A DNA stretch of 55,647 nucleotides from Acidobacteriota bacterium (GCA_003225295.1 QHYZ01000115.1:1-55647), one strand, 5' to 3'. Positions 35,687 to 45,340 are shown, counted from the stretch's first letter. The notes: generated by a model not told the origin, from the sequence alone. Made by a program: numbers and translations.

Positions 35687-37744
35687 ATGAAATGCATTTT
35701 TCTGCGGTGCGGTCTTGTGGGCGCGTTGTTGCTCGGCGGCGGGCTTGGAATTGCGGGGCAACAAGCGGCGAAACATGCCATCGCTTTTGACGACTTGATT
35801 AAGTTGCACCGTATTGCGGAGCCACAGGTGTCGCCGGATGGAAAGTGGGTGGCCTACACGGTGGCGACGCCGGATATGGAAGCAAACCGCAATGCGAGCA
35901 ACATCTGGATGGTGCCAACGACGGGGGGTTCCGCGATTCAACTGAGTCAGAGCGGGCACGATTCGTCGCCCGTGTGGTCGCCCGACGGGAAGACGCTCGC
36001 TTTTCTCTCTTCGCGCGGCGGTGATTCGCAAGTGTATGTGCTCTCGATGGATGGAGGCGAAGCGCATGCGCTGACGAAAGTCTCTACCGGTGCGGACATC
36101 GTGAAGTGGTCGCCGGACGGAAAGATGATCGCGTTTACTTCTTTAGTTTATCCGGATTGCAAAGACGACGATTGCAACAGCAAGCGCGACGCGGAAAAAG
36201 AAAAGAGCAAGGTGAAAGTACATGTGGCGGAGCATCTTCTCTACCGCCATTGGACGCATTGGAATGAGGGGAAGCGCAGCCATTTGTTCGTCGTTCCGGC
36301 GGATGGAAGCTCGGCACCACGAGACCTCACTCCGGGAGCAAACTACGACGTTCCGCCGGATGAGCGGGGCGGGCCGGGAGATACAAATTTTTCGCCCGAC
36401 GGGAAAGAGATTTGCTTCACTGCCGTCACCGACAAGATGGAGGCGGTCAGCACGAACGGTGATTTGTTCATCGTTCCGGTTGAAGGTGGCGAGGCTAAGC
36501 GTATCACTACGCAGCCGGGATTTGACGGGAATCCGGTGTACTCACCGGATGGAAAATACATCGCCTATCACGCGCAGCTAACGCCGGAATACGAGGCGGA
36601 TCGCTGGCGAGTGATGCTGTACGACCGGCATACAGGGAAGATCGAAAACCTGTCTGAGACATTTGACCGGAGCGCGGATGGGTTGGCTTGGTCGCCCGAC
36701 AGTAAGACGATTTACTTCACAGCAGAGGACGAAACGTTGCAGCCAGTTTATTCGATTCCGGCATGTAGCTGTGGCTTGCCGATAAAAGTAATCTCGGAAG
36801 GATTCAATTCTGCGATTTCGTTTAGCAGCGATGGAAAGACACTCGTCTTTGAGCGCACGAGTCTCACGAAGCCGGCAGAAGTTTTCTTGGCGGCGAGCGA
36901 TGGCTCGAACGTGCGACAACTGACCCATCAGAATGAACCGATTCTCGCGGGGCTGGAGATGAACGCACCGGAATCTTTCTGGTTCGCCGGCGCCGAAGGA
37001 ACCAAAGTGCAGGCGATGCTGATTCGGCCGCCGAAAATTGATGCAACAAAAAAATATCCGCTCCTCGTGCTGCTGCACGGCGGGCCGCAGACGATGTGGT
37101 CGAATGCATGGGGTTATCGGTGGAATGCGCAAGTTTTTTCCGCAGCGGGGTACGTGACGCTGATGATCAACCGGCGCGGATCGACCGGGTACGGACAAAA
37201 ATTCACGGATGAGATTACGAACGACTGGGGCGGAAAAGCGTACACCGATGTGATGAATGGCGTGGACTACACGCTGAAAGAATATCCTTTCATCGATGGG
37301 ACGCGCATGGCGGCGGCGGGCGGATCTTATGGCGGGTACATGGCGGACTGGATTGCGACACACACGGGACGGTTCAAGGGGATCGTGAGCCACGCGAGCG
37401 TGTACGACAAGACGGCCATGTGGGCGACCGAAGAGCTCTGGTTTGAAGAACACGACATGCAGGGCGCGCCGTGGACGAATCCGGAGAGCTACAAGAAGTG
37501 GTCGCCGTCGACGTATGCCGGCGAGCTGGGAAAATTCAAAACGCCGACGCTGGTGATCGCAGGAGAGCGGGATTACCGCGTGCCATACACGCAATCGCTG
37601 GAATTTTTCAGCGCCCTGCAGCGGCAAGGAGTACCGTCGAAGCTGGTGGTTTTCCCCGACGAAGGGCACTGGGTGCTGAAGCCGCAAAACAGCCAGTTCT
37701 GGTACAAGACGTTTTTGGATTGGCTGGGAACCTACCTCCAATAG
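35687..37744 (+). CDS. S9 family prolyl oligopeptidase-type serine peptidase
   Basis: A 685-residue exported peptidase: signal peptide (CGLVGALLLGGGLGIAGQQ), a seven-bladed WD/TolB-like propeller (repeats such as SPDGKWVAYT, WSPDGKTLAFLSS, YSPDGKYIAYHA) and a C-terminal alpha/beta-hydrolase. The triad is Ser in GGSYGGYMAD, Asp in VIAGERDYRVP, and His in PDEGHWVLK. The oxyanion region is LLHGGPQTMW. Such enzymes are dipeptidyl or acylaminoacyl peptidases that cleave short peptides. AAGGAGAAG precedes the ATG at 35687. It adds to the peptide-degrading block 28.7-37.7 kb. Confidence 0.94.
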   Translation: MKCIFLRCGLVGALLLGGGLGIAGQQAAKHAIAFDDLIKLHRIAEPQVSPDGKWVAYTVATPDMEANRNASNIWMVPTTGGSAIQLSQSGHDSSPVWSPDGKTLAFLSSRGGDSQVYVLSMDGGEAHALTKVSTGADIVKWSPDGKMIAFTSLVYPDCKDDDCNSKRDAEKEKSKVKVHVAEHLLYRHWTHWNEGKRSHLFVVPADGSSAPRDLTPGANYDVPPDERGGPGDTNFSPDGKEICFTAVTDKMEAVSTNGDLFIVPVEGGEAKRITTQPGFDGNPVYSPDGKYIAYHAQLTPEYEADRWRVMLYDRHTGKIENLSETFDRSADGLAWSPDSKTIYFTAEDETLQPVYSIPACSCGLPIKVISEGFNSAISFSSDGKTLVFERTSLTKPAEVFLAASDGSNVRQLTHQNEPILAGLEMNAPESFWFAGAEGTKVQAMLIRPPKIDATKKYPLLVLLHGGPQTMWSNAWGYRWNAQVFSAAGYVTLMINRRGSTGYGQKFTDEITNDWGGKAYTDVMNGVDYTLKEYPFIDGTRMAAAGGSYGGYMADWIATHTGRFKGIVSHASVYDKTAMWATEELWFEEHDMQGAPWTNPESYKKWSPSTYAGELGKFKTPTLVIAGERDYRVPYTQSLEFFSALQRQGVPSKLVVFPDEGHWVLKPQNSQFWYKTFLDWLGTYLQ

Positions 37745-37979
37745 CCGTCGTTCTAATTCTGAAAGCCAAGGTGCCATGGGGGGCGACCAGCCGTTCTTCA
37801 CTCCAATCATCTGGGCGTTAAGGCAGGCACCGAAAACAAACGGCTCCAAGATACGGGGACCTGCCTCCTATCTTTGCTAGAAAGAAATAATCTTGCATTC
37901 TTCTTTCCAAGAGTTTAGATTCCGCGCAAGTCCTCAGTAATGATTCCACAGTGCATGCCGCCAAGGAGGCCGATCACCC

Positions 37980-39777
37980 ATGACACCAAAAAAAGGAAAC
38001 GACAAGGTTTATCGCCGCGATTTCATCAACGGGATGCTAATTGCCGCCGGCGCGGCTGCCGTTGGCGGCTCCTTGCCCATGCCAGCGTACGATGGGGGAA
38101 CGACTTTTCCTTGTGACGGGCCGATCGGCAGCGATCCGCGAGCCCTGCGTGGCGGCAATTTGCCCTCGGTTTTCAACATTGCGCACTGGTTGAGAGACAA
38201 CCGGCTCACGTTCAAGACCAACAGCGCGCTGATCTCTTCTTCTCATTGCGACAGCTACCAAGGGAGCCAACCGATCCTGGCCGACAATGGAAACTACGAA
38301 GTGATCATTGTCGGTGCGGGAATGAGCGGATGTTCGGCGGCCTATTACATCACCCGGCAGCGGCCGGGGACGAAGATCCTGATTCTCGACGGGCAGCAAA
38401 CACCGGGAGGCAATGCGAACCGGGATGACGCCGCGCCGATTCCCGATATTGCTTCCACAGCGACGGCGTACGCGGTACAGCCCTACGCTCCGTTTCTGGA
38501 TGACATCTACAACACGACAGGGATTCTCTGGCAGAACTATGTCGTGCCTTCACCCTTCTATAGCTATTACTTTGACGATATGACGCCGTACGTGAATGCG
38601 GGGACGCACAGCTGGAACCTTGACACCTACGGGAAGGGACTGGATGGCGTGCCTTATCCAGTAAACATCGTCAATGACTTGAAGGCGGCGCGCGCGGACC
38701 TGATGAACTGGTATCACAAGCCGGGGGCGCCAACTGATCCAGCTGATAACAGCGATCCGAAATACGATTATCTATCGCCGATGACTGTTGATTCTTATCT
38801 CACCGAGACCAAGGGATTTCATCCGGCGGTCTCGGATTTTTATACGCGTTACGCTGTGGACGCTCTCGACGGAACAACCAGCCAGGCCAGCGCCCACACG
38901 TCCATCAGTTTTCTGAGAGCGGAATATTTCCCCGAGTTTGCATACTAGGGAGGGAACTCGGGAATGCTGAGGCACATCGTCAAGTGGCTGATTCCCGGAG
39001 CGGTCAACGGAACGAGTGACGCCGAACTGCTGGCCAACCCTTTCAACCTGGCGGCAATGGATGGCCCGAACAATAACGTGCGGATCAGACAGAGAGCGAT
39101 GGTAGTTCGCGGAGATACAACGAATACAAATGCGAGCGTCGTTTATTTTAGCAACGGACAATTCTACCGCGCGACGGCGAAAGCAGTGATTTTCGCCGGA
39201 CAATCGCACACGGCGCGGACCGCGTGCGCGCAACTGCTAAGTGCATCGCAGGCGGATGCTTTCGATCAAGTCACGCTCAGCCCCGCGCTCGTAGCCAATG
39301 TGACGATTCGCAGCGCGGCGCCGGTCGTGGACCTGGGCTACGACGCATACTACTGGGGAAGCCAGTATTGGGCGGATTTTGTAATTGCGGACTGGGTGAC
39401 CTCCAACCGATCGAATCCCAACCGGCCGACCGTGCTGACCTTTTACGGAGGCAACACGGCATCGGTGGCAGATCAGCCGAATGAGCGGATCAAATTGCTG
39501 ACAACGCCGTTCTCGAGTTATGAGGACTCGCTACGCGCTGACCTGAACCGCGTCCTCGCAGGGAGGAACTTTGATTTCGACCGGGACGTTAGGGCCGTTC
39601 AGCGCTCCAATCAACAAGGATGGGCAAGCGATTCGCGTGCCGTCGGCACGCTTCTACGCAAGACAGCAGATCGGCCGAATATCGTTTGGCGCACAGGATG
39701 TGGAGTCCAGCCCTGCGAATGAGAGCGCGATTGGCGCCGGAGTAAGAACGAGCGGGGAAGTACTGCCGCTGCTTTAG
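37980..39777 (+). pseudogene. Tat-exported FAD/NAD-binding oxidoreductase with amber stop and frameshift
   Basis: A GMC/amine-oxidase-like flavoprotein. It starts with a twin-arginine signal (YRRDFINGMLIAAGAAAVGG) and the dinucleotide site YEVIIVGAGMSGCSAAYYI. At 38946-38948 an in-frame TAG interrupts the chain after AEYFPEFAY; the same frame resumes as GGNSGMLRHIVKWLIP without any shift. Near 39588-39598 the sense moves to the next frame, giving RQQIGRISFGAQDVESSPAN and ending VRTSGEVLPLL at 39777. Ignoring one base and the amber codon yields 599 codons, a normal length. Two independent lesions argue for a decaying gene, though sequence error cannot be excluded. The stop overlaps the DUF4126 gene by 4 bp. 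Confidence 0.75.
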
Positions 39778-40361
39778 CCGACAGAGAAAATCTCTCGCAC
39801 GGCGCGGCGCGCGAAGCGGAAGAGGTGATAGAGCAAGAAGGCTGAGAGCGCGATGAGTGCGGCAATGATGACCGTTGTCGCGAGCGGATGAGCGGTGGCC
39901 ATCCAGGTCAGCCAAACGGCGAGAACGTCTTCGCCCAAACTTAACGCCCAATTGCTGAACGGCTCGGGGCTGGCATTGACCGCGGCGCGCGCGCTGGCTT
40001 TTGTGCCGTGGGCGGTGAGGGCAATTCCGCCGGCGATTAACGTGGCGCCCCAGCGCCATTCCGGTGCAGCTCCTCCTGCGGCGGCATAAGCAAGAAGCGC
40101 GGCGGCGGGTGGACGAATGAAAGTGTGGATGGCGTCCCAGATCGTGTCGAAATAAGGGATTTTGTCAGCAAGGAATTCGATCAGGTAGAGTGCGAGCGCA
40201 ATTCCGAGTACCCAGGGATGAGAAAGAACCTGCAATCCAGGCGGAAGATGGAGCACTCCGGAGCGCTGCAGAAGCCCCAGCGTGGCAACCGTGGCATAGA
40301 GATTCAATCCCGAGGAAAATCCCGTACCAAGCGCAAGACCGAGGGTTTCCATTGAGTCCAT
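39774..40361 (-). CDS. DUF4126 family membrane protein
   Basis: A 195-residue integral membrane protein with about five hydrophobic helices. It opens METLGLALGTGFSSGLNLYA, the typical Gly-rich DUF4126 start, and contains ADKIPYFDTIWDAIHTFIRP and AHGTKASARAAVNASPEP, both characteristic of the family. Function unknown. The ATG at 40361 is one of two closely spaced starts (MDSM). It converges on the FAD oxidoreductase remnant and is divergent from the TPR gene. Confidence 0.85.
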   Translation of the reverse strand: MDSMETLGLALGTGFSSGLNLYATVATLGLLQRSGVLHLPPGLQVLSHPWVLGIALALYLIEFLADKIPYFDTIWDAIHTFIRPPAAALLAYAAAGGAAPEWRWGATLIAGGIALTAHGTKASARAAVNASPEPFSNWALSLGEDVLAVWLTWMATAHPLATTVIIAALIALSAFLLYHLFRFARRAVREIFSVG

Positions 40362-40482
40362 GCAGGGTCATCATAGCAGGCCAGCATGGTCCGGACAGCC
40401 AGTTACTCCTGCATCCGCAGGATTGAGGTTCTGTTTGACCGGCTGATAAAGGAAAGCGATTCTGTTGACAGGACGGTCATCC

Positions 40483-41223
40483 ATGTTTGGGCTTAGCCAT
40501 CTCTTTTATCCTTGGGGATTTCTGGTTCAAATCTTCGCCATTGTGCATTTTGTGAGACGGCGCCCGGAGAACTATTGGTTTTATGTCATTTTCTTCTTAG
40601 GATGGCTGGGGGCAGCTGTGTACATTGTCGCTGAAGTGATTCCGGATCTCGGACTTCTTCGCGGCGTGTTTCAGGGATTTGGGCGACGGTCACGCATACA
40701 AAAGGTGGAAACGGACATTCTCGACAATCCCTCTCCGGCAAACTACGAAGAGCTGGGGGAGCTTTACAGAGATCAGGGGCAGTATGAGAAGGCGCGCGAA
40801 GCATTCAATCGTGCGATCACGGGGCGAAGTGACTCGATCTACACGTTCTATTCGCGGGCCCAATCGTCGCTGGGGATGAATGATCTGGCTGCGGCGATTC
40901 CGGACCTGGAGCGAGTAGTCGCCGGCGACCGGAAGTTCGATTATTACCGGGCCGCGGGACTGCTGGCGAATGCGTATGCGCAAACGGGTCAGCTGGAACG
41001 CGCGGATCCGGTTTTCGCCGAAGTCACGCAGATTTCGACGACTCCGGAGACGCTTTACAACTACGCGAGTTTTCTGAAGACGGCGAACCGCCGGGATGAG
41101 TCTCGGGAATGGGCGCAAAAGCTCCTGGCGAAGAAGCGTACGCTGCCCCGGTATATGCAGAGACGGGAGCGGCCGTGGTTCCGCAAGGGCAAGGCGCTGC
41201 TGAAGGAATTGGCCAGCGGGTAA
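40483..41223 (+). CDS. Membrane-anchored TPR protein
   Basis: A 246-residue protein. Two N-terminal hydrophobic helices (YPWGFLVQIFAIVHFV and WFYVIFFLGWLGAAVYIVAE) resemble the PLDc_N/cardiolipin-synthase-type anchor. They are followed by tetratricopeptide repeats from about residue 85: YEELGELYRDQGQYEKAREA, IYTFYSRAQSSLGMNDLAAA, AGLLANAYAQTGQLERADPV and TLYNYASFLKTANRRDESRE. It is probably a scaffold at the inner membrane; the partner is unknown. A TTG six codons upstream is possible, but AGGA at suitable distance favours ATG 40483. A DUF72 gene stub follows immediately in the same frame. Confidence 0.82.
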   Translation: MFGLSHLFYPWGFLVQIFAIVHFVRRRPENYWFYVIFFLGWLGAAVYIVAEVIPDLGLLRGVFQGFGRRSRIQKVETDILDNPSPANYEELGELYRDQGQYEKAREAFNRAITGRSDSIYTFYSRAQSSLGMNDLAAAIPDLERVVAGDRKFDYYRAAGLLANAYAQTGQLERADPVFAEVTQISTTPETLYNYASFLKTANRRDESREWAQKLLAKKRTLPRYMQRRERPWFRKGKALLKELASG

Positions 41224-41466
41224 GGCTGGAGTCCGGAAACCCCGCCGAGAACCCGCGATATCGGGAAGAGAGAACAGGGAATTCTTATCGGCACTTCGGC
41301 CTTCACGGCGACGGGCTGGGAAAGTTCCTTCTTTCCACAGGGAATGCAGCCACGTCATTTTCTTTCCTATTACGCCGCGCAGTTTGCTGCGGTCGAAGTG
41401 GATTGCCAAAAAGCGCCACTCGGAACTCTACACACGGTTGATATGGCGGGGGACCCTGAGGGATGA
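41224..41466 (+). pseudogene. 5' fragment of a DUF72 gene
   Basis: Directly after the TPR stop, in the same frame, the sequence reads GILIGTSAFTATGWESSFFP and MQPRHFLSYYAAQFAAVEVD, a clear DUF72 N-terminus. In intact DUF72 proteins VEVD is followed by SxFY and about 200 more residues. Here it changes to CQKAPLGTLHTVDMAG and stops at 41464-41466. No ATG precedes it. A 3' deletion with its junction near 41401 is the simplest reading. A GGGGGA / TCCCCC inverted repeat overlaps the end. Confidence 0.7.
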
Positions 41467-41472
41467 TCCCCC
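41448..41472 (-). terminator. Possible terminator hairpin for the ABM-like gene
   Basis: GGGGGA and TCCCCC form a 6-bp stem with a 13-nt loop about 31 nt after the minus-strand gene ending at 41503. No U-tract follows on either strand, so this is a weak call. Confidence 0.25.
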
Positions 41473-41502
41473 GACCGTACGCTTCGATGGACGTGCTAGA
41501 CG

Positions 41503-42408
41503 TTACTGTTTTGGTTTATCGGCGGTTGGCTTGAGTTCGGCGCTCTTGGCGGTCGGGGCTTTCGGTTTCGAGGCAGAGGCCGCCATAGCCGCCTTTGGGC
41601 GCCAGAAGTCTGCCGCTACTGTGGCGACTTCTTCGGGCGGATTACTCAGTTCGGGTGAAAAACGAAATAGCGTCGACTCGGTATGATCTACTGACTCGGC
41701 GTTCACTTGCTGGAACTTTTTGAAACCTTCTTCGCCCAGAATCTCACGGATAGTGGGGTTCTTGTCGAACCCGCCCAGCGATGTGCGCAGCGAAGTAACG
41801 TAGAACGTCGGGCCTTTGCTCCCTTCGACCACCTGGGAGATGAAGAGCGGTTGAGCATTGGCGGCTTTCTCGCCCGCCTCCTTGGCTTCCTTCATGAGCG
41901 CTTCGAACTCCGGCACGTGGCCGGGGCGCACATGCACGGCGTTGGTGCGCAGCACTCGGGACTCGCCGATGAATTTGGCGTACGTTGCAGGATCGGTAGG
42001 TGCTTTACGGCTGAGGTCCCAACGTCGGCGGCGCAACTCGGAACGCGACCACACCAGACAATTCTGAAAGTCACGCCCCATCTTGTCGGCGATTTCCTTA
42101 CCAAAGGTCTTGTTGGCTGCATTCATCACGGCTTCGTTGACTTTGTCGACGTCCGCGTAGTCCTGACGGACGCTCGTAAACTGGAACACGTTGCCGTCAC
42201 CATAAACGGTTTCCATGGCGATCCAATGATCGCCGTTGAACCGGCGATTCGCGTCGATCCATTTTTTCGTAAGAGCTTGGAAGTCTGCCAGCTTCTCCGG
42301 CTTTACTTTAACGATGTAAACATCGAGATAGTCTCCCTGGGCATGGACCGCCACGGGTGCGGCCAGGCACACGACAACTACAAGGGCCCAAACGGCTCTC
42401 CTCAACAT
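41503..42408 (-). CDS. Secreted protein with two ABM/ferredoxin-like halves
   Basis: A 301-residue exported protein of unknown function. The signal peptide is AVWALVVVVCLAAPVAVHAQ. Two related halves follow: YLDVYIVKVKPEKLADFQAL and TNAVHVRPGHVPEFEALMKE each open with a strand-loop-helix seen in antibiotic-biosynthesis-monooxygenase-like dimeric barrels. The C-terminus is a Lys/Ala/Pro-rich tail (ASKPKAPTAKSAELKPT). AAAGGAGGCAGTC before 42408 settles the start and excludes a longer frame. No catalytic motif is evident. It may be a periplasmic ligand-binding or structural protein. Confidence 0.75.
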   Translation of the reverse strand: MLRRAVWALVVVVCLAAPVAVHAQGDYLDVYIVKVKPEKLADFQALTKKWIDANRRFNGDHWIAMETVYGDGNVFQFTSVRQDYADVDKVNEAVMNAANKTFGKEIADKMGRDFQNCLVWSRSELRRRRWDLSRKAPTDPATYAKFIGESRVLRTNAVHVRPGHVPEFEALMKEAKEAGEKAANAQPLFISQVVEGSKGPTFYVTSLRTSLGGFDKNPTIREILGEEGFKKFQQVNAESVDHTESTLFRFSPELSNPPEEVATVAADFWRPKAAMAASASKPKAPTAKSAELKPTADKPKQ

Positions 42409-42525
42409 GACTGCCTCCTTTGGCTGAGAGATTCCGGGAAGGGTATTGAGGCAGACGCTACACCCGTGGATGGGCGGTGTCAAGACAGCGGCAGGGCTGT
42501 GTCGAATCGCATCTAGGCCCGCAGA

Positions 42526-42972
42526 ATGCAGGAGTCCCCGCGTGACCGCGGAAAGAAAGTCGCCATTTTATTTGCCGCAACGATTCTGGCTGCGCGGAAA
42601 CTCATCGACTTGGACCCGAACAAACCGAACATGGCGAAGGGATTTTTCGTGGATCGCGCCATCGAAGATGCAAAAGGGGACGTTGCGTCTGTTAGGGGTG
42701 TGGTTGACGAAATACATCAACACATCAAGGGTGAGAACGGCCCTGCCGTGGTCATCGCGCCTCTCAAAGAAGTGCGAAAGCTGCGCCAGAGCCCGGCGCA
42801 CAAATTCGTTGACGACGAATTCTCGATTAAGTATCAGGACAAGAAGCAGGAGCTTATTGCGGAAGTGTATCGGTCAATTTCAAATATTCGGATGTTTTTC
42901 CAAACTCATCCGAAAGCACAGGGATACGAATTTCCCGACCATCTCAAACTGGAACATCTAGTTGCATTCTGA
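42526..42972 (+). CDS. Hypothetical protein, first gene of a low-GC pair
   Basis: A 148-residue protein I do not recognise. After MQESPRDRGKKVAILFAATI it is mostly helical and charged (NMAKGFFVDRAIEDAKGDVA, APLKEVRKLRQSPAHKFVDD, KKQELIAEVYRSISNIRMFF). There is no signal peptide beyond one weak hydrophobic stretch and no known catalytic motif. Base composition drops visibly here relative to the flanks. One base separates its stop from the likely start of the metallopeptidase gene, so the two were translated together. It could be a regulator, partner or antitoxin of the peptidase; that is speculation from layout. Confidence 0.65.
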   Translation: MQESPRDRGKKVAILFAATILAARKLIDLDPNKPNMAKGFFVDRAIEDAKGDVASVRGVVDEIHQHIKGENGPAVVIAPLKEVRKLRQSPAHKFVDDEFSIKYQDKKQELIAEVYRSISNIRMFFQTHPKAQGYEFPDHLKLEHLVAF

Positions 42973-42973
42973 C

Positions 42974-43979
42974 ATGACGATTTACGACCGCGGAGCAAAG
43001 ATGGCATCTAATTCATCGAGGCCCCCAGAGGAAATTGTCTTCCACAGGTACTTCCAAAAACTTAGGCTGGACCTTCGTCGCCGTTTCCGAGGCAAACAAG
43101 ACTTAGAAGACCCAAAAATGGAGCCAGGGCTGAGTAGCTTGCTTGCAAATATCCAAGACGTTTTCAATAAAGACCTGCAACAGCAAAATCCGAACTTCTA
43201 CTTCGATTACATCGAGTCATCCGAGGCTAACTAACGCCCTTGCTTTCGCCGACGAAGGCTATATTTTCGTTGCGATAACAATGCCTCTGATTCGGAAGCT
43301 ATGGCACATCAGCGAACAGCTTAGTTACGAGCAAGCTGTTCGAGAGATTCTGAAGGTCGAGCCGGGGATACCCGAACCTTGGGCAATTCAGGCTTTCTTG
43401 TTTGCGACTCAATTGTCGTTTGTGATTGCGCACGAATTTGCGCACCACAAGCGAGGGCACCTCCCATCACCACTCGAATTGCACCTCGAACTTTCACACC
43501 AAACCGGCTCAATTAAACTACAAGCACAAGAAGTTGATGCGGACGGGTTGGCAACATACATGGTCTTAAGCCATCTAATTACGGGCTTCCGGCGTGACCA
43601 CAGCCGCGCGTTGCTCACGTTGAATTTCACAGAGAGCGAATTGGACGAGATACTCTTATGTTCGTTCGTGATCTCTGTCGCGACCGTATTTGCTATCTTT
43701 CCTGCGGTTGTCTTTGACCAACATACTCTGTTCCGGTTGGCATATCCCCCGCAGGCAATTCGAATGGACCGCCTAATGCTTAACGCGATGACTTGGTGTA
43801 ACCAAAATCGACCGGCATTGGGCTCAGTCATAAAGCCGGAATGGTTCAGACGAATATTGTTTGCGTCGTTACAAAACGCCGCTGATGATTGGTCCGGTCA
43901 AGTGCTTCGTCTGCCTTTGAACGAAGTGTACTTCTCACAGCTTAACGCTGAACTTGTTCAGCTTCTCGAACGCAAGTGA
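42974..43979 (+). pseudogene. HEFAH zinc metallopeptidase broken by a 4-bp duplication
   Basis: Two frames form one protein. The first gives MTIYDRGAKMASNSS through NFYFDYIESSEAN and stops at 43232-43234. The second continues ALAFADEGYIFVAITMPL, then FVIAHEFAHHKRGH (HExxH zinc site) and AQEVDADGLATYMVL, supplying the third ligand. The junction contains CTAACTAAC; deleting one CTAA gives an uninterrupted 333-codon frame across the join (SSEANALAFADEGY). The enzyme would be a cytosolic gluzincin-like peptidase of about 38 kDa, with a motif arrangement like phage-exclusion (Lit/U49) or ImmA-type peptidases, although family membership is unproven. GC content is lower than in the flanks, suggesting acquisition. 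Confidence 0.72.
43227..43234 (+). repeat. Tandem CTAA duplication (frameshift scar)
   Basis: CTAACTAA. One copy is needed for the metallopeptidase frame; the second creates a TAA stop and shifts the frame. The tetramer fits YTAR, the 4-bp target duplicated by IS5-group elements. A filled-in staggered break is an alternative explanation. Confidence 0.6.
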
Positions 43980-44032
43980 ATGCGGCAGGAGCCTTCTTGT
44001 TTACGCGACCGAAAGCAGCACGATGAATAAAT

Positions 44033-44137
44033 TGGAGGTAGCGGTGGGACTCGAACCCACTAAGGTCGGCGCACGGAGGCTCCCGATTCAGCAGGTTTTG
44101 CAGACCATTGCCTTACCACTCGGCGACCGCGGCCACC
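44033..44137 (-). tRNA. Non-canonical tRNA-Cys-like gene (GCA), 8/4 stem, long variable region
   Basis: The minus strand gives a D arm (GCC 44124-44122 with GGC 44112-44110, loop containing GG), an anticodon loop CUGCAAA with anticodon GCA at 44101-44099, a T loop UUCGAGU, discriminator U (44036, a Cys identity base) and an encoded CCA (44035-44033). The 3' acceptor strand is CCGCUACC (44044-44037). On the 5' side GGUG (44137-44134) and GCGG (44130-44127) pair with it across a 3-nt bulge, making 8 bp above a 4-bp T stem (UGGG/CCCA). A shorter start at 44134 gives 8 positions with two mismatches. Only three anticodon-stem pairs are sound. Between anticodon and T arms lie about 31 nt, against 4-5 in normal tRNA-Cys. 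Possible minor, suppressor or regulatory tRNA. Confidence 0.7.
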
Positions 44138-44218
44138 GGACTAAGAAGTTGCCAGTTTTCAATAATCAGTGGTCAGTTTAAGGAAAAACAATCAAGAGTC
44201 CACCGAACTGAATGAGAT

Positions 44219-44263
44219 CTGGACGGGTGAAGCCCGGAGAGAGTGCAGCTTTTCCCCGTCCAG
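44219..44263. repeat. 9-bp perfect inverted repeat between tRNA and rhodanese gene
   Basis: CTGGACGGG (44219-44227) and CCCGTCCAG (44255-44263) pair perfectly, with three further pairs after one mismatch, around a 27-nt loop. It lies downstream of the minus-strand rhodanese gene. No U-tract follows, so termination is uncertain. It could be a 3'-end stabiliser or an attachment or remnant site near the tRNA. Confidence 0.45.
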
Positions 44264-44356
44264 TTCTCTACCTTGTGTTGCACCTACTGCTCTTGTGAAT
44301 GATCTCTCCTTACGGGCGGTGCAGGCCCCGCCCCTGCAAAATTGCGCAAACGAGCG

Positions 44357-45244
<888 letters not shown>

Positions 45245-45284
45245 TGCTTCTCCTTGTGCGTTCGGTTTTGAAATTCGTTTGATC

Positions 45285-45327
45285 ACAAACAAAAAACCCA
45301 CCTGCCAGTTTATTCCTGGCGGTGGGT
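45285..45327 (-). terminator. Intrinsic terminator in the rhodanese leader
   Basis: On the minus strand the arms ACCCAC and GCCAG pair with GTGGGT and CTGGC (11 bp, one 2x1 internal loop, 7-nt loop), followed immediately by TTTTTTGTTTGT. It ends about 40 nt before the rhodanese start. It may terminate the ABC operon upstream or serve as an attenuator for the rhodanese gene. Confidence 0.72.
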
Positions 45328-45340
45328 ACGAAAACTTTTC

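Noticed and set aside
38946-38948. Amber codon read as an amino acid (stop-codon recoding)
   Set aside because: A second, unrelated frameshift in the same gene indicates decay, and the unusual tRNA in the window has a GCA rather than a CUA anticodon.
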